64,000 nucleotides of DNA from Stenomitos frigidus_A (GCF_963877135.1 NZ_CAWNSW010000160.1:40746-104745); one strand, 5' to 3'. Positions 17,860-27,573 are shown, counted from the first letter of the stretch. A program made the numbers and translations. Notes: a model not told the origin generated them from the sequence alone.

Positions 17860-18582
17860 CTTTCCCATCCAGACATTACGAGTTAGTTCATTTTCACTGC
17901 AAAGAGTCGCAGGGTGAACAGAGGACAATATACCTAGCCTAGCAATGACACCCTAAGGGGCTACATCATCCGAAAGCATTAAATTATTACCGAAGTAGAA
18001 ATTTAATGCCGTTGGGTGCTCGTTCCTGTTTCTGCTCGTAACCAGCTCGATCGCCTAGTTAGTTAAACCTGGGTGAGCCATTAAACCTACGTACGCTAAG
18101 GTCAAGAATGAGAAACCTTAACTATTCCAGCAACCTTCAGAAGCTCTCACCCCTATGGCTACTAAGAATGGAATCCTAAGAATGGAATCTCACTTCGTAG
18201 ATCAAGCATCACCAGGCAATAAACTGAGCGATTCGATAAAGTCTCAGTGTGAGAGCACACCTAGACAAGGTGTAATACTGAGAAAGGCTAGACTCCGTAG
18301 CCAGTTACAAGCGCTGTAGATCTCTACACCCTAATTCTAGATCTTAATTTGAATATCGTCCCCTAAAAAAGAAATAAGTTTCGCTTTCCAAAGTTAAGAC
18401 ATGAGACGTAATTGTTGGCTTGAGGGGTGACAGCTACGAAAGTGACCAATGCTAGAGAAAAAATCTGATCGGCTGGCAGGCTTTATTCAGGGTATCGCTA
18501 CGTTGACGAGCCAGCTGACAAATCCGCCAAGATTGATGCCTCTACCAGTGAGCGTTCAGCTCCCTTTTAGCCAAGCTTCAGG
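17860..18582. other. Spacer between PadR and NarL-type regulators
   Basis: About 720 bases. Contains TTAAACCT at 18063-18070 and 18081-18088, 18 bases apart (less than two helical turns), upstream of the PadR gene. No coding sequence or RNA family was recognised. Confidence 0.45.
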
Positions 18583-19260
18583 CTACTTAACTAACCCTGA
18601 TCGCAATGCGACCACAGCAGCCTGGACACGATCGTCCACCGCAAGCTTGTTCATAATGCCTCGGATATGAGTTTTGACCGTGTTGGGGCTAAGGTAAAGG
18701 GTTGCTGCAATCTCAGGATTACTTTGACCTTCAACCATGAGTTGCAGTACCTCCTGCTCTCGATTAGACAAATGACCGATGGTACCGGTGGGTGTCGGCG
18801 GTTTAAGATGTTCGACCACACGACGGGCAATTTGTGGGTCTAAATACGTTGCACCTTCTTGGGCAGCCGCGATCGCAGCCAACAGGCGTTCCACATTAGT
18901 GCCCTTAATACAGTAGGCATCTGCACCACTGGAAAGGGCTGCAATCACCTCAGTTTCAGTTGTATGTGACGTCAGCATCACAATCCGCACAGAGGGCAGC
19001 GCTGCTTTAATCTGCTGCGTCGCTGCGATACCATCCAACCGTGGCAGTCCAATATCCATGACAATCACGTCAGGCTTCAGCTTCAGTGCGGCCTCAACAC
19101 CCAAATAGCCATCACTGGCTTGCCCAACCACAGTCAGTTGAGGGTAGTCTTCTAAACATTGCTCTAAGCCTAGCTGCATCATTGGGTCATCTTCGACGAT
19201 GAGAATTCGCAAAGGAGGAAGGTTCGCAGCGGGGCTATGCGGTTGAATCTCGTCAGGCAT
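18583..19260 (-). CDS. NarL/FixJ-type response regulator
   Basis: A 225-residue two-component regulator. The N-terminal receiver (about residues 18-135) has the acidic pair VEDD, the phosphoacceptor Asp in VIVMDIGLPRLDG, a Thr in MLTSHT and the conserved Lys in YCIKGTN. The C-terminal LuxR-type HTH (about 160-222) has LSNREQEVLQLMVEGQSNPEIA and LSPNTVKTHIRGIMNKL. It is expected to bind DNA as a dimer when phosphorylated. No kinase is adjacent. Confidence 0.93.
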   Translation of the reverse strand: MPDEIQPHSPAANLPPLRILIVEDDPMMQLGLEQCLEDYPQLTVVGQASDGYLGVEAALKLKPDVIVMDIGLPRLDGIAATQQIKAALPSVRIVMLTSHTTETEVIAALSSGADAYCIKGTNVERLLAAIAAAQEGATYLDPQIARRVVEHLKPPTPTGTIGHLSNREQEVLQLMVEGQSNPEIAATLYLSPNTVKTHIRGIMNKLAVDDRVQAAVVALRSGLVK

Positions 19261-19456
19261 AAAAGCACCTCAAATTTGATAGGGAAGTGACTTAGGACAT
19301 CTAGCTAGAGGAGCTTGTAGAGGCAGATTTTGCTAATTGCATCCTATGGTAAACGAAAAACCTGCTTGCGCTGGACAGGAAAGTGGGAAGGGAAAAGCAG
19401 CAGATGATCGCCCCTCCTAGCCTGAAGACGCCTTACCATGAGAGACTAAGAGCACT

Positions 19457-20050
19457 ATGCTTTCAGGCATTTGCATTATGTTTGGCAAGTCAGGTTCCAC
19501 GTCGCCCACTCTAAAGGAAATCGCTAAAACCTTTCGGATGACAGGGTGGATCAGCCTTTGGATTCAGCTAGTGCTAACGGTAGTGTCGAGCATTATTCTG
19601 ATTTTTGCTGGCGCGTTGAGCCGTTCTGGTGGTGCCAATCAAAATAGCCCAACGACTGGGATCGGCGTACTGGTGACCATTTTTGGCATTGCAGTGCTGG
19701 TCTTTAATATGTACTGGGCGCTGTTCCGCTACATCCCGATCGGGCGCAAGCTAGACGGCGTGGCTGCCAACCGCCCTCGCAAATCCGATACGATTCAAGT
19801 GCTGCGTATGGGACTCATTGCCAGCCTGATTGGTATTTTGCTCTCTCTGTTGGGCGCAGAGGCAACGGTGGGCTTGCTGGCAGCGAAAGCGTTCAATCAA
19901 GGCATTGGTGGCTTCGTCAACACAGATCCGTCAAAGTTTATTCAACCCCTCGACATTTTGGTTGTTCAAGCCAGCATCAACGTCATTTTGGCGCAGTTTT
20001 TTGGCATTACCGCATCGCTCTGGTTGCTGAACCGCATGAGTAAGCAGTAG
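19457..20050 (+). CDS. DUF3611 (Tic21/PIC1-like) membrane protein
   Basis: A 197-residue integral membrane protein with four hydrophobic spans (about residues 28-55, 68-92, 118-140 and 165-190). The conserved text RMTGWISLWIQLVLTVVSSI and NMYWALFRYIPIGRKLD matches the DUF3611 family, which includes the chloroplast envelope protein Tic21/PIC1, variously implicated in protein import and iron transport. The role in cyanobacteria is unsettled. An alternative start is MFGKSGST at 19478. STRR-like heptamers begin directly after the stop. Confidence 0.85.
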   Translation: MLSGICIMFGKSGSTSPTLKEIAKTFRMTGWISLWIQLVLTVVSSIILIFAGALSRSGGANQNSPTTGIGVLVTIFGIAVLVFNMYWALFRYIPIGRKLDGVAANRPRKSDTIQVLRMGLIASLIGILLSLLGAEATVGLLAAKAFNQGIGGFVNTDPSKFIQPLDILVVQASINVILAQFFGITASLWLLNRMSKQ

Positions 20051-20055
20051 ACAAG

Positions 20056-20083
20056 AAAGGATAAAAGATGAAGGATAAAGGAT
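20056..20083. repeat. STRR heptamers (AAAGGAT type)
   Basis: Four successive 7-mers: AAAGGAT, AAAAGAT, GAAGGAT and AAAGGAT. The reverse-complement text TATCCTTT follows near 20140, so the unit is loosely palindromic. The same heptamers occur inside chlD (30979). Confidence 0.75.
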
Positions 20084-20145
20084 AAGTTTTGAATACAGAA
20101 TAAGCCTTTGCGCCCTTCTGCTTTTAGCCTTCATACTTTATCCTT

Positions 20146-20249
20146 TAGGATCGTGGATTAAATAAAATCGACAAATTATTTGCAGGTAGGGGCGTACGGC
20201 CGTGCGCCCCTACGGGAAATGCCGGAGTTATTAAATTCTTGTTCCTTAG
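20146..20249. repeat. MITE-like element, copy A
   Basis: About 104 bp. The left end GGATCGTGGATTAAATAA and the inverted right end GGAACAAGAATTTAATAA are imperfect terminal repeats. The core (20186-20213) is a near-perfect palindrome of the GTAGGGGCG...CGCCCCTAC type. It is nearly identical to copy B (63651) and shares its ends with copy C (57161, opposite orientation). It contains no coding sequence. Confidence 0.8.
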
Positions 20250-20268
20250 CCTTTTTCTAACAACCGCC

Positions 20269-20475
20269 TTACCCTTCCAACCAGTCAAAGATTTGCTCTA
20301 ACTGCTCTAGAGAAACCAGGCCATACTGCCAGAGAATCATCGGCAATGGCCCAGGGTCTTGCTCGGAGTGACGGAGTGCCATTGCGATCGCCGTGGTGGA
20401 GAGAGCAAGTTCTTTTTGAAGAAAATTGATGAGCTGAGTATTGCTACGGTCGGATTGCACGGCTAGACTTTTCAC
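20269..20475 (-). CDS. DUF2949 family small protein
   Basis: A 68-residue conserved cyanobacterial protein. Text such as LINFLQKELALSTTAIAMAL and LPMILWQYGLVSLEQLEQI matches my recollection of DUF2949. It is soluble and helical, with a likely helix-turn-helix-like fold, but function is unknown. It is a single gene between a MITE-like copy and the clpB upstream region. Confidence 0.78.
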   Translation of the reverse strand: MKSLAVQSDRSNTQLINFLQKELALSTTAIAMALRHSEQDPGPLPMILWQYGLVSLEQLEQIFDWLEG

Positions 20476-20969
20476 CCCTGAATGTTGAGTTACCTGACTG
20501 TTGAATTGCTTGAGCGATCGCCCCAGTTAAGGCTCCAGCGTGGCGCTATGCTACTGAAGAGAAACTGAGAAGGCATCATCCACCGGGGCCACCCGATCGA
20601 GTGATATTTGCTGATGGCAATCGTGGTTTTACGTATTTGCAACTCACTTAAACCACAATCTTCAGTCAATGAACAGAGAGTTTTTCTGAGTCGTGAGGTC
20701 GCAATGGGCGATCGGCCCCACGCTTGGCGTTAAAACCAACAAAAAACAACGCCCAGCTCTACATATAGGGTTATGAGCGATTATGAAGATTTGTCAGTGA
20801 TGTCTTCGATTGTTAATTAACCCTAACGCCTCAAGCCTTGCAGACGGCCTCGCACTCTTGAGGTTTCGGCAATACTCATTCAAGATGGCGTGAACACCGA
20901 CCCTAGCGATCGCGCCGACTTCTCTACAATGACGTTAGTAACGTATACCGAACGACTATCGAGGGGACT
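20476..20969. other. clpB upstream region
   Basis: A 494-base divergent spacer that carries the clpB promoter and leader. No CIRCE inverted repeat (TTAGCACTC-N9-GAGTGCTAA) is present, so HrcA control is not indicated. GAGGGGAC just before the ATG is the ribosome site. Confidence 0.5.
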
Positions 20970-23591
20970 ATGCAGCCAACCAACCCCAATCAATTTACCG
21001 AAAAAGCCTGGGAGGCGATCGCGCGCACGCAGGAGGTCGTGAAGCAGTCTCAGCAACAGCAGATTGAATCGGAACATCTGATGAAAGCGCTGTTAGAGCA
21101 GGACGGACTCACCAGCAGCATCCTTAATAAGCTTGGCGTAGATGTCAAGCTCGTTCGCGATCGTACAGATGACTTTATTCGTAAGCAGCCAAAGGTTTCT
21201 GGCAACAGCACGTCTATTTATTTAGGACGCAGCTTAGATACTCTGCTCGATCGCGCCGATGGCTACCGCAAACAGCTAGGTGACGAGTTTATTTCAGTGG
21301 AGCATCTGTTGCTGGGTTATGCCAATGACGATCGCTTTGGTAAAGGATTGCTGGCGGAACTTAAACTAGATGAAACCAAACTCAGAAATGCGATCGACCA
21401 GATTCGAGGAAGTCAAAAGGTGACAGACCAAAACCCGGAAGGCAAGTACGAGTCCTTGGAGAAATATGGACGCGACCTGACGCAGTTTGCCCGTGAAGGC
21501 AAGCTTGACCCTGTGATTGGGCGCGATGACGAAATTCGCCGCACCATCCAGATCTTGTCTCGTCGCACCAAAAATAATCCCGTGCTGATTGGTGAACCTG
21601 GTGTAGGTAAAACCGCGATCGCTGAGGGGCTGGCGCAGCGGATTGTGAGTGGTGACGTACCAGAGTCTTTGCGCGATCGCAAACTCATTGCGCTCGATAT
21701 GGGGGCGCTGATTGCTGGAGCCAAATATCGAGGTGAATTTGAGGAACGTCTGAAAGCCGTCCTTAAAGAAGTCACGGAGTCGAAAGGGCAACTCATCCTC
21801 TTTATCGACGAAATTCATACCGTTGTCGGGGCTGGAGCCACGCAGGGCGCAATGGACGCAGGTAACTTGCTCAAGCCCATGCTGGCTCGTGGTGAACTGC
21901 GCTGTATTGGTGCCACAACGCTGGATGAGTATCGGAAATACATTGAGAAAGATGCGGCGTTAGAACGTCGCTTCCAGCAAGTGTATGTGGATCAGCCGAG
22001 CGTCGAAGATTCGATCTCAATTTTGCGTGGCTTGCGGGAGCGTTACGAACTACATCATGGGGTTAATATTTCTGACAATGCGTTGATTGCAGCCGCAACG
22101 TTATCCGCACGTTATATTGCCGATCGCTTCCTGCCTGACAAGGCAATCGACCTGATCGACGAAGCCGCTGCCAAGCTGAAGATGGAAAAAACCTCGAAAC
22201 CCGAAGAGCTAGATGAGGTTGATCGCAAAATCTTGCAGCTTGAGATGGAACGGTTGTCGTTGCAAAAAGAAACGGACTCCGCCTCGCGCGATCGCTTGGA
22301 GCGACTCGATCGTGAATTAGCCGACCTGAAGGAAACCCAAAGCACTCTCAATGCGCAATGGCAAGCAGAGAAAGGCGTGATGGATCAGATCCAGACCCTT
22401 AAAGAGGAAATGGATCAGCTCAACATTCAGATTCAGCAAGCAGAACGGGATTATGATCTGAACCGTGCTGCTGAGCTGAAGTATGGCAAGTTAGCAGGTC
22501 TCAATCGCCAACTGCAAGAAGCGGAAGCGAAACTTTCCTCAACGCAATCAAGCGGCAAGTCGCTGTTGCAAAAGGAAGTGACTGAATCTGACATTGCCGA
22601 AATCATCTCCAAGTGGACGGGTATTCCCATCAGCAAGCTGGTGGAATCGGAGATGCAGAAGCTCTTGCACCTGGAAGACGACTTGCACAAACGTGTGATT
22701 GGTCAGCAAGAAGCGGTTACGGCTGTGGCAGATGCCATTCAGCGATCGCGTGCTGGCTTAGCCGATCCCAACCGTCCCACTGCCAGCTTTATCTTCCTGG
22801 GTCCTACAGGTGTGGGTAAAACCGAGTTAGCGAAAGCCCTTGCCGCTTATCTGTTTGATACCGAAGAAGCGATGGTACGCATTGACATGTCTGAGTACAT
22901 GGAGAAGCACACCGTCTCGCGCTTGATTGGTGCGCCTCCCGGCTATGTGGGCTACGACGAAGGCGGGCAGTTGACCGAAGCAATCCGTCGTCGTCCCTAT
23001 GCGGTGATTCTGTTCGACGAAATTGAGAAAGCGCATCCAGATGTCTTTAACGTGATGCTGCAAATTCTGGATGACGGGCGCGTGACCGATGCTCAGGGGC
23101 ACAAGGTGGACTTCAAAAACACCGTCATTATCATGACCAGCAACGTCGGTTCGCAGTTCATCCTGGATCTTGCAGGTGACGATAACCGCTACGACGAGAT
23201 GCGATCGCGGGTGATGGATGCCATGCGCACTAGCTTCCGCCCCGAATTTCTCAACCGCATTGATGAGATCATCATCTTCCATGCGCTACAGAAATCGGAA
23301 CTGCGGCAAATCGTCAAACTCCAGACCTTACGACTGGGCGATCGACTGGCAGACCGTAAAATGGCCCTCAAACTCTCCGATAGTGCATTGGACTTTATCG
23401 CCGAAGTGGGCTACGACCCTGTGTTTGGTGCCCGTCCACTGAAGCGTGCGATCCAGCGCGAACTCGAAACACAGATTGCCAAAGCCATCCTGCGTGGTGA
23501 ATTTACCAATGGCGACACCATCTTTGTGGATGTGGAGAATGAGCGGTTGGCATTTAAACGCCTGCCATCAGAAGTCCTGACAACGCAGTAG
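20970..23591 (+). CDS. clpB: ATP-dependent disaggregase ClpB
   Basis: ClpB works with DnaK to rescue aggregated proteins. The 873 residues contain the Clp N-domain (1-145), AAA+ domain 1 with Walker A GEPGVGKTA (about 205) and Walker B LILFIDEIH, the long coiled-coil middle domain (about 410-530) that separates ClpB from ClpA/ClpC, and AAA+ domain 2 with GPTGVGKTE (about 608) and VILFDEIEKAHPDV, followed by the C-terminal ClpB D2-small domain. No ClpP-binding IGF loop is expected or seen. Cyanobacteria often have two clpB genes; this one is monocistronic. Confidence 0.98.
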   Translation: MQPTNPNQFTEKAWEAIARTQEVVKQSQQQQIESEHLMKALLEQDGLTSSILNKLGVDVKLVRDRTDDFIRKQPKVSGNSTSIYLGRSLDTLLDRADGYRKQLGDEFISVEHLLLGYANDDRFGKGLLAELKLDETKLRNAIDQIRGSQKVTDQNPEGKYESLEKYGRDLTQFAREGKLDPVIGRDDEIRRTIQILSRRTKNNPVLIGEPGVGKTAIAEGLAQRIVSGDVPESLRDRKLIALDMGALIAGAKYRGEFEERLKAVLKEVTESKGQLILFIDEIHTVVGAGATQGAMDAGNLLKPMLARGELRCIGATTLDEYRKYIEKDAALERRFQQVYVDQPSVEDSISILRGLRERYELHHGVNISDNALIAAATLSARYIADRFLPDKAIDLIDEAAAKLKMEKTSKPEELDEVDRKILQLEMERLSLQKETDSASRDRLERLDRELADLKETQSTLNAQWQAEKGVMDQIQTLKEEMDQLNIQIQQAERDYDLNRAAELKYGKLAGLNRQLQEAEAKLSSTQSSGKSLLQKEVTESDIAEIISKWTGIPISKLVESEMQKLLHLEDDLHKRVIGQQEAVTAVADAIQRSRAGLADPNRPTASFIFLGPTGVGKTELAKALAAYLFDTEEAMVRIDMSEYMEKHTVSRLIGAPPGYVGYDEGGQLTEAIRRRPYAVILFDEIEKAHPDVFNVMLQILDDGRVTDAQGHKVDFKNTVIIMTSNVGSQFILDLAGDDNRYDEMRSRVMDAMRTSFRPEFLNRIDEIIIFHALQKSELRQIVKLQTLRLGDRLADRKMALKLSDSALDFIAEVGYDPVFGARPLKRAIQRELETQIAKAILRGEFTNGDTIFVDVENERLAFKRLPSEVLTTQ

Positions 23592-23593
23592 GC

Positions 23594-23635
23594 GTGAAGA
23601 GTGAGGAGTGAGGTGTGAGGTGTGAAGAGTCAAAA
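23594..23635. repeat. STRR heptamers after clpB
   Basis: Six successive 7-mers: GTGAAGA, GTGAGGA, GTGAGGT (twice), GTGAAGA and GTCAAAA. They begin 2 bases after the clpB stop. The GTGAGGA type recurs within the macroglobulin gene at 50500. Confidence 0.8.
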
Positions 23636-23721
23636 TCCACTCAAACCTTAGAACTTGAAACTCAACACGCTTCTCCCGCTCCCCCTGCCCTCCCACTCCC
23701 TCCACTCCACCATCAGCGAGA

Positions 23722-25347
23722 TCAATCAGCGGTTACAGAGGAGCGACTGAGGTCAACAGGCAACTCGACGGTAAAGCACGTTTGTCCTTGCTTACTGGTA
23801 ACGTGGATGGAACCACCCAGGTGGTTGACTAATTTCTTTATGAGCGTTAGCCCTAGCCCTGTGCCGCCTTGCCGCCAACGATCGGCGCTAGGCACACGGT
23901 AAAACTGGTCAAAAATAAGAGGGAGTGCAGTCGGCGGAATCTCAACGCCAGAGTTGGCAATCTGAAACTGAACGATGGGTGTGGTGCTGGGTGGAGTTTG
24001 TTCGAGTAGTTGCACCGTAACAGTGATGCGCTCATCGGCGGGGGTATATTTGATGGCGTTATTGACCAACTCTGTAATGATTCGGCTCAGCCCAGTGGCA
24101 TCCGTCATGACAGACGGCAAATCAGGTGCAACATTAATCTGTAGCGCTTGCTGCTGTGCCTTGGCACGTGCTTGAAAGTTCTCGACGATTTCGGGCAGAA
24201 AGCGTTGCAGATGAACGGTGCTCAGGTCGATCGTGTAAGCATTGGCATTGAGTCGTTGCAAATCCAGTAAGTCGTTTATGAGCGACGTTTGTCGATCGCA
24301 CTGGTCGCTGAGAATCTTTAAGTAGCGGATGGTGGGATTTGAGTCTGCGTCACTCACGACAGCAGAGCTATCGCGTTGATCGAGGGTCAGCTCCAACATG
24401 CGGATTGCCATTTTGATGTTGGTCAGTGGCGTACGCAATTCATGGGACACCGTATTTAAGAAGTCATCTTTTTGTTGATTGAGGGACTGCAGTTCTGCCA
24501 TTTGGCTTTCAAGCTGTAGCGATCGCGCGATCGCTATGTTGCGCTCCTCCGCTTGCCGCCGCTCGGTATCATCACGGAAGACAATGACGGCACCTGTAAT
24601 CACGTTGTTGTCGTCTAGAAACGGCGCGATGCTGGTCATGATCGGCGTATTTTCGGCACTTTGAGAAACGAGTATGAAATCGCCCGCTGGATAAACGAGT
24701 GTGCCGCTTTGTAGTGCTTCACTCACGACATTGTGAGCCGACGTTTGTGTTTCTTCGTGAATGATGTGGAAGACGTCGGTAATCGTTTTATTGAGCGCGT
24801 CGTCTTGTTTCCAGCCAGTCAGCGCCTCGGCAATGAGATTGAGAAACCGGACGCGACAGTCGGCGTCTACCACAATGATGCCATCACCAATTGACCGCAG
24901 AATGCTAGAAAGCCATTGTTCGCGTTTTTGCAGTGCCTGATCCAGGCGAAAGCGTTGCAGTGCCGTCTCGATCGCCACATACATCTCTTGTTCTTCCACT
25001 GGCTTCAGCACATAACCAAAGGGACCCGTGGCTTTGGCGCGTTCCATCGTGCCGCGATCAGAGTGCCCGGTAGAATACACTACTGGAATGTGTAGGCGCT
25101 GCCAAATCTTTGCGGCGGCTTGGATACCATCCATCACTCCCTTCAGCCGAATATCCATCAGCACCAGGTCAGGAAGTAAGGACGTCGCTGTAGCAACTGC
25201 CTCTTCACCTGAAGCAACGACCGCTAGAACTCCATACCCTAAATTTTCCAGGCAATCTTTGATATCAGCCGCAATCACGCTTTCATCTTCCACGACCATA
25301 ATCTGAATCGTTGTGGGTGCGGTTCGCTCGGGGATCATACTTCGCAT
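23722..25347 (-). CDS. Receiver-PAS-histidine kinase hybrid
   Basis: A 541-residue protein. An N-terminal receiver (about 15-130) has EDES, phosphoacceptor Asp in LVLMDIRLKGVMDG and LKPVEEQEM. A PAS domain follows (about 140-265: GIIVVDADCRVRFLNLIAEALTGW, closing DDTERRQAEE), then HisKA with SHELRTPLTN (His302) and HATPase with ELVNNAIKYT and GTGLGLTLIKKL. The start overlaps the end of the ethylene-receptor-like gene by 13 bases, or by ATGA if the second Met is used, so the two are almost certainly co-translated. Its receiver is therefore a natural phosphorylation target of that sensor, with the output passed to its own kinase domain (inference). Confidence 0.92.
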   Translation of the reverse strand: MRSMIPERTAPTTIQIMVVEDESVIAADIKDCLENLGYGVLAVVASGEEAVATATSLLPDLVLMDIRLKGVMDGIQAAAKIWQRLHIPVVYSTGHSDRGTMERAKATGPFGYVLKPVEEQEMYVAIETALQRFRLDQALQKREQWLSSILRSIGDGIIVVDADCRVRFLNLIAEALTGWKQDDALNKTITDVFHIIHEETQTSAHNVVSEALQSGTLVYPAGDFILVSQSAENTPIMTSIAPFLDDNNVITGAVIVFRDDTERRQAEERNIAIARSLQLESQMAELQSLNQQKDDFLNTVSHELRTPLTNIKMAIRMLELTLDQRDSSAVVSDADSNPTIRYLKILSDQCDRQTSLINDLLDLQRLNANAYTIDLSTVHLQRFLPEIVENFQARAKAQQQALQINVAPDLPSVMTDATGLSRIITELVNNAIKYTPADERITVTVQLLEQTPPSTTPIVQFQIANSGVEIPPTALPLIFDQFYRVPSADRWRQGGTGLGLTLIKKLVNHLGGSIHVTSKQGQTCFTVELPVDLSRSSVTAD

Positions 25348-27212
25348 AGTACCTCATTGCTGGAAAACGTAATCTCAAATGCCGTGCCATGACTGCCATG
25401 CATAGCGATCGTGCCTTCTAGCTGATGTACCAGATCGTTCACTAACTTCAGACCGAGCGAATCCATTTTGGTGAGGTCGAACGTGGGTGGAATGCCGATG
25501 CCGTTGTCGCTAATGGTCAGTGTGAGATTGCGATCGATCGTAGTATGAAGTCCGATCGCAATCTCGCCCGTCTGCTCTGCTGGAAACGCATATTTCAGCG
25601 CATTCGATACCAATTCGTTAATGATGAGACCGCACGGAATGGCTGTATCGATATCTAGCAGAACCCGCTCAATGTCGGTCTTAAGCTGGATCGCGTTTGA
25701 CCGAGTATTGTAAGAGCTAAATAAGCTGCTAACTAAATTAGGAATATATTGGCTCAAATCAATGTGAGCTAAATCGTCAGAGCGATAGAGCTTTTCGTGT
25801 ACCAGAGCGATCGATTTAATCCGATTCTGACTCTCCAACAAAATGCTTGCCGCCTTTTCATCGGTGACGCGTCGATATTGCAGCCGCAGCAGACTGTAAA
25901 CAATTTGCAGGTTATTTTTCACTCGATGGTGAATTTCCTTGAGCAAAACCTCTTTCTCTTTCAAAGACGCTTGCAACTGTGCTTGTGTTTGGCGCAGTTC
26001 TTCAAACCGTTTGGCTGGTGTCACGTCAACGGCAACGCCCAGCGTTTGTTTGGGTGTGCCATCTGGATCGCGAGCAAAGACCGTTTCCTGGCACTGAAAG
26101 TAGCGCCATTCACCATCGCAAGCCTTCAGCCGTCGCTCAACATGTAAAATCTCGCCATCGGGAACGGTTTGCCAGAGCGTCACGCTCTCTGCCAATGTTG
26201 CCCAGTCATCTGGATGCAGAATCTCGCGTGGGAAGGCTGGTGCAAGCGGCTGGATTTCGCCATCGGCATAGCCAAGCTGCTGCGTTAGCTGGTGGTTAGC
26301 GTATATGTTGCGTTGTTCCACCAAGTCAAACACGTAGATCGTGGCGGGGCTGGTATCCGCAATTTTTTGAGCAAAGCGCTGGCTTTCCCGCAGTGCTGCT
26401 TTGGTCTCCTTAATTTTGGTAATGTCACGCCCTACCGACTGAAACTCGACGAACTGACCGTCTTTGTCAAACAGCATGCGGTTATGCCATTGCGTCCAGC
26501 GCACCGCACCATCGACAATGACGCGATTTTCAATGATCACAAACGGGTTATCCCGGTTCATCGATCGCACCTGGTGATCCACGTATTCGTGGTCTTCCTC
26601 AAAGACGATCGGCGCGTAACGGCTGCCAATGATGGTTTCTCGCGACACGCCAAAATAGCGACAATACGCTTCATTCACAAAGGTGAGGGTGCCATCTGCC
26701 TCGAAGCGTGTAATCAACTCGGTCTGGTCTTCCACAATCGCCCGGTAGCGGGCTTCGCTCACCCGTAGAGCGGCATCAATCTGCTTGCGCTCGACAATCT
26801 CGTGCTCCAGTTCTCGATTCGCTCGTTCCAGTTCAACAGGACTGGGTATTGCCAGCAGTTTTGGCATGAGCGGGATGAGTTCTAACGCGGTGATGATGGA
26901 GATCGCAGCCGTCGCCATTTTGATAGTGCCCGACAACCAGTAAACGGGATGCCAGAGCGTCAAAATCTCTAAAAGATGCGTGGTGCCGCACGCAACAATA
27001 AACGCCCCAAACAGCAAAAAGACCCAGCGAAACGGTAAGTCTCGCCGCTGCCGCACAAAGTAGAGTAGCGTGATGGGAATGGAGTAATAGGCGATCGCAA
27101 TCAGGGCATCCGCAAGGATGTGTAGCCCTACTAACCCTGGTTGCCAAAGATAGCAATGTCCATGTGGAATGAATGATCCCGTACTAAAGAACGTCTGGAT
27201 AGCATTCAACAT
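25335..27212 (-). CDS. Ethylene-receptor-like PAS histidine kinase
   Basis: A 625-residue membrane sensor. Three N-terminal helices (about residues 26-125) match the plant ETR1 ethylene-binding domain. Asp35, Tyr42, Ile45, Pro46, Ile72, Cys75 and His79 correspond, at a constant offset of 10, to ETR1 residues 25, 32, 35, 36, 62, 65 and 69; the Cys/His pair ligates Cu(I). Two PAS/PAC domains follow (about 150-280 and 285-400), then a HisKA_2-type kinase with KEIHHRVKNNLQIV (His428/His429) and an ATPase domain with LIINELVSNALKYAF. Synechocystis SynEtr1 (Slr1212) is a known ethylene receptor of similar layout. It is overlapped by the receiver-PAS-kinase gene downstream and divergent from an ABC exporter. 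Confidence 0.93.
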   Translation of the reverse strand: MLNAIQTFFSTGSFIPHGHCYLWQPGLVGLHILADALIAIAYYSIPITLLYFVRQRRDLPFRWVFLLFGAFIVACGTTHLLEILTLWHPVYWLSGTIKMATAAISIITALELIPLMPKLLAIPSPVELERANRELEHEIVERKQIDAALRVSEARYRAIVEDQTELITRFEADGTLTFVNEAYCRYFGVSRETIIGSRYAPIVFEEDHEYVDHQVRSMNRDNPFVIIENRVIVDGAVRWTQWHNRMLFDKDGQFVEFQSVGRDITKIKETKAALRESQRFAQKIADTSPATIYVFDLVEQRNIYANHQLTQQLGYADGEIQPLAPAFPREILHPDDWATLAESVTLWQTVPDGEILHVERRLKACDGEWRYFQCQETVFARDPDGTPKQTLGVAVDVTPAKRFEELRQTQAQLQASLKEKEVLLKEIHHRVKNNLQIVYSLLRLQYRRVTDEKAASILLESQNRIKSIALVHEKLYRSDDLAHIDLSQYIPNLVSSLFSSYNTRSNAIQLKTDIERVLLDIDTAIPCGLIINELVSNALKYAFPAEQTGEIAIGLHTTIDRNLTLTISDNGIGIPPTFDLTKMDSLGLKLVNDLVHQLEGTIAMHGSHGTAFEITFSSNEVLCEV

Positions 27213-27293
27213 ATAGGACTGTCTTTATGCGAGTTGTTCAACGCTGCGCCAAGCCTGATTTACTTTGACCCTAACAAAAGTAAGCCCAAAGCT

Positions 27294-27443
27294 TCCGCAA
27301 TTCAACGCAGAAACTGTGAAGATTCGAGCCGTTTAGCGGCAGACAAAGCCCCCTTTTCTGTAAATAAAAAAGACAGCCTGAAAAACGTCCGTAATTCAAC
27401 GGAAGAACTGTAAAGTTATTTAACATTTAGCGCCAAACAACCC
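27294..27443. promoter_or_regulatory. Paired ~58-bp imperfect direct repeats in divergent promoter
   Basis: Two related blocks, 27294-27352 and 27388-27443, 94 bases apart, share TCCGyAATTCAACG, then a GAA-ACTGTrAAG segment and TTTAGCG-CArACAA. In copy 2 the first part is an inverted repeat, TCCGT-N6-ACGGA. They lie in the 361-base spacer between the ethylene-receptor-like kinase and the ABC exporter. An operator or duplicated promoter element is a reasonable inference; the binding factor is unknown. Confidence 0.5.
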
Positions 27444-27573
27444 GGTTTCCAGGTGAGCAACGCCCTGACGTTGACAAGACACCGAAGATCTAAAGTTTGG
27501 GATTGAAGGGAGACAGCTTACAATTTTGACGGGTCAATCGATCGTGCGCTGAGCAACAGCTATAAAGGCGGTT

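Noticed and set aside
22827..23371. Minus-strand frames opposite clpB
   Set aside because: Shadows of a highly conserved gene with strongly biased codon use; no independent support.
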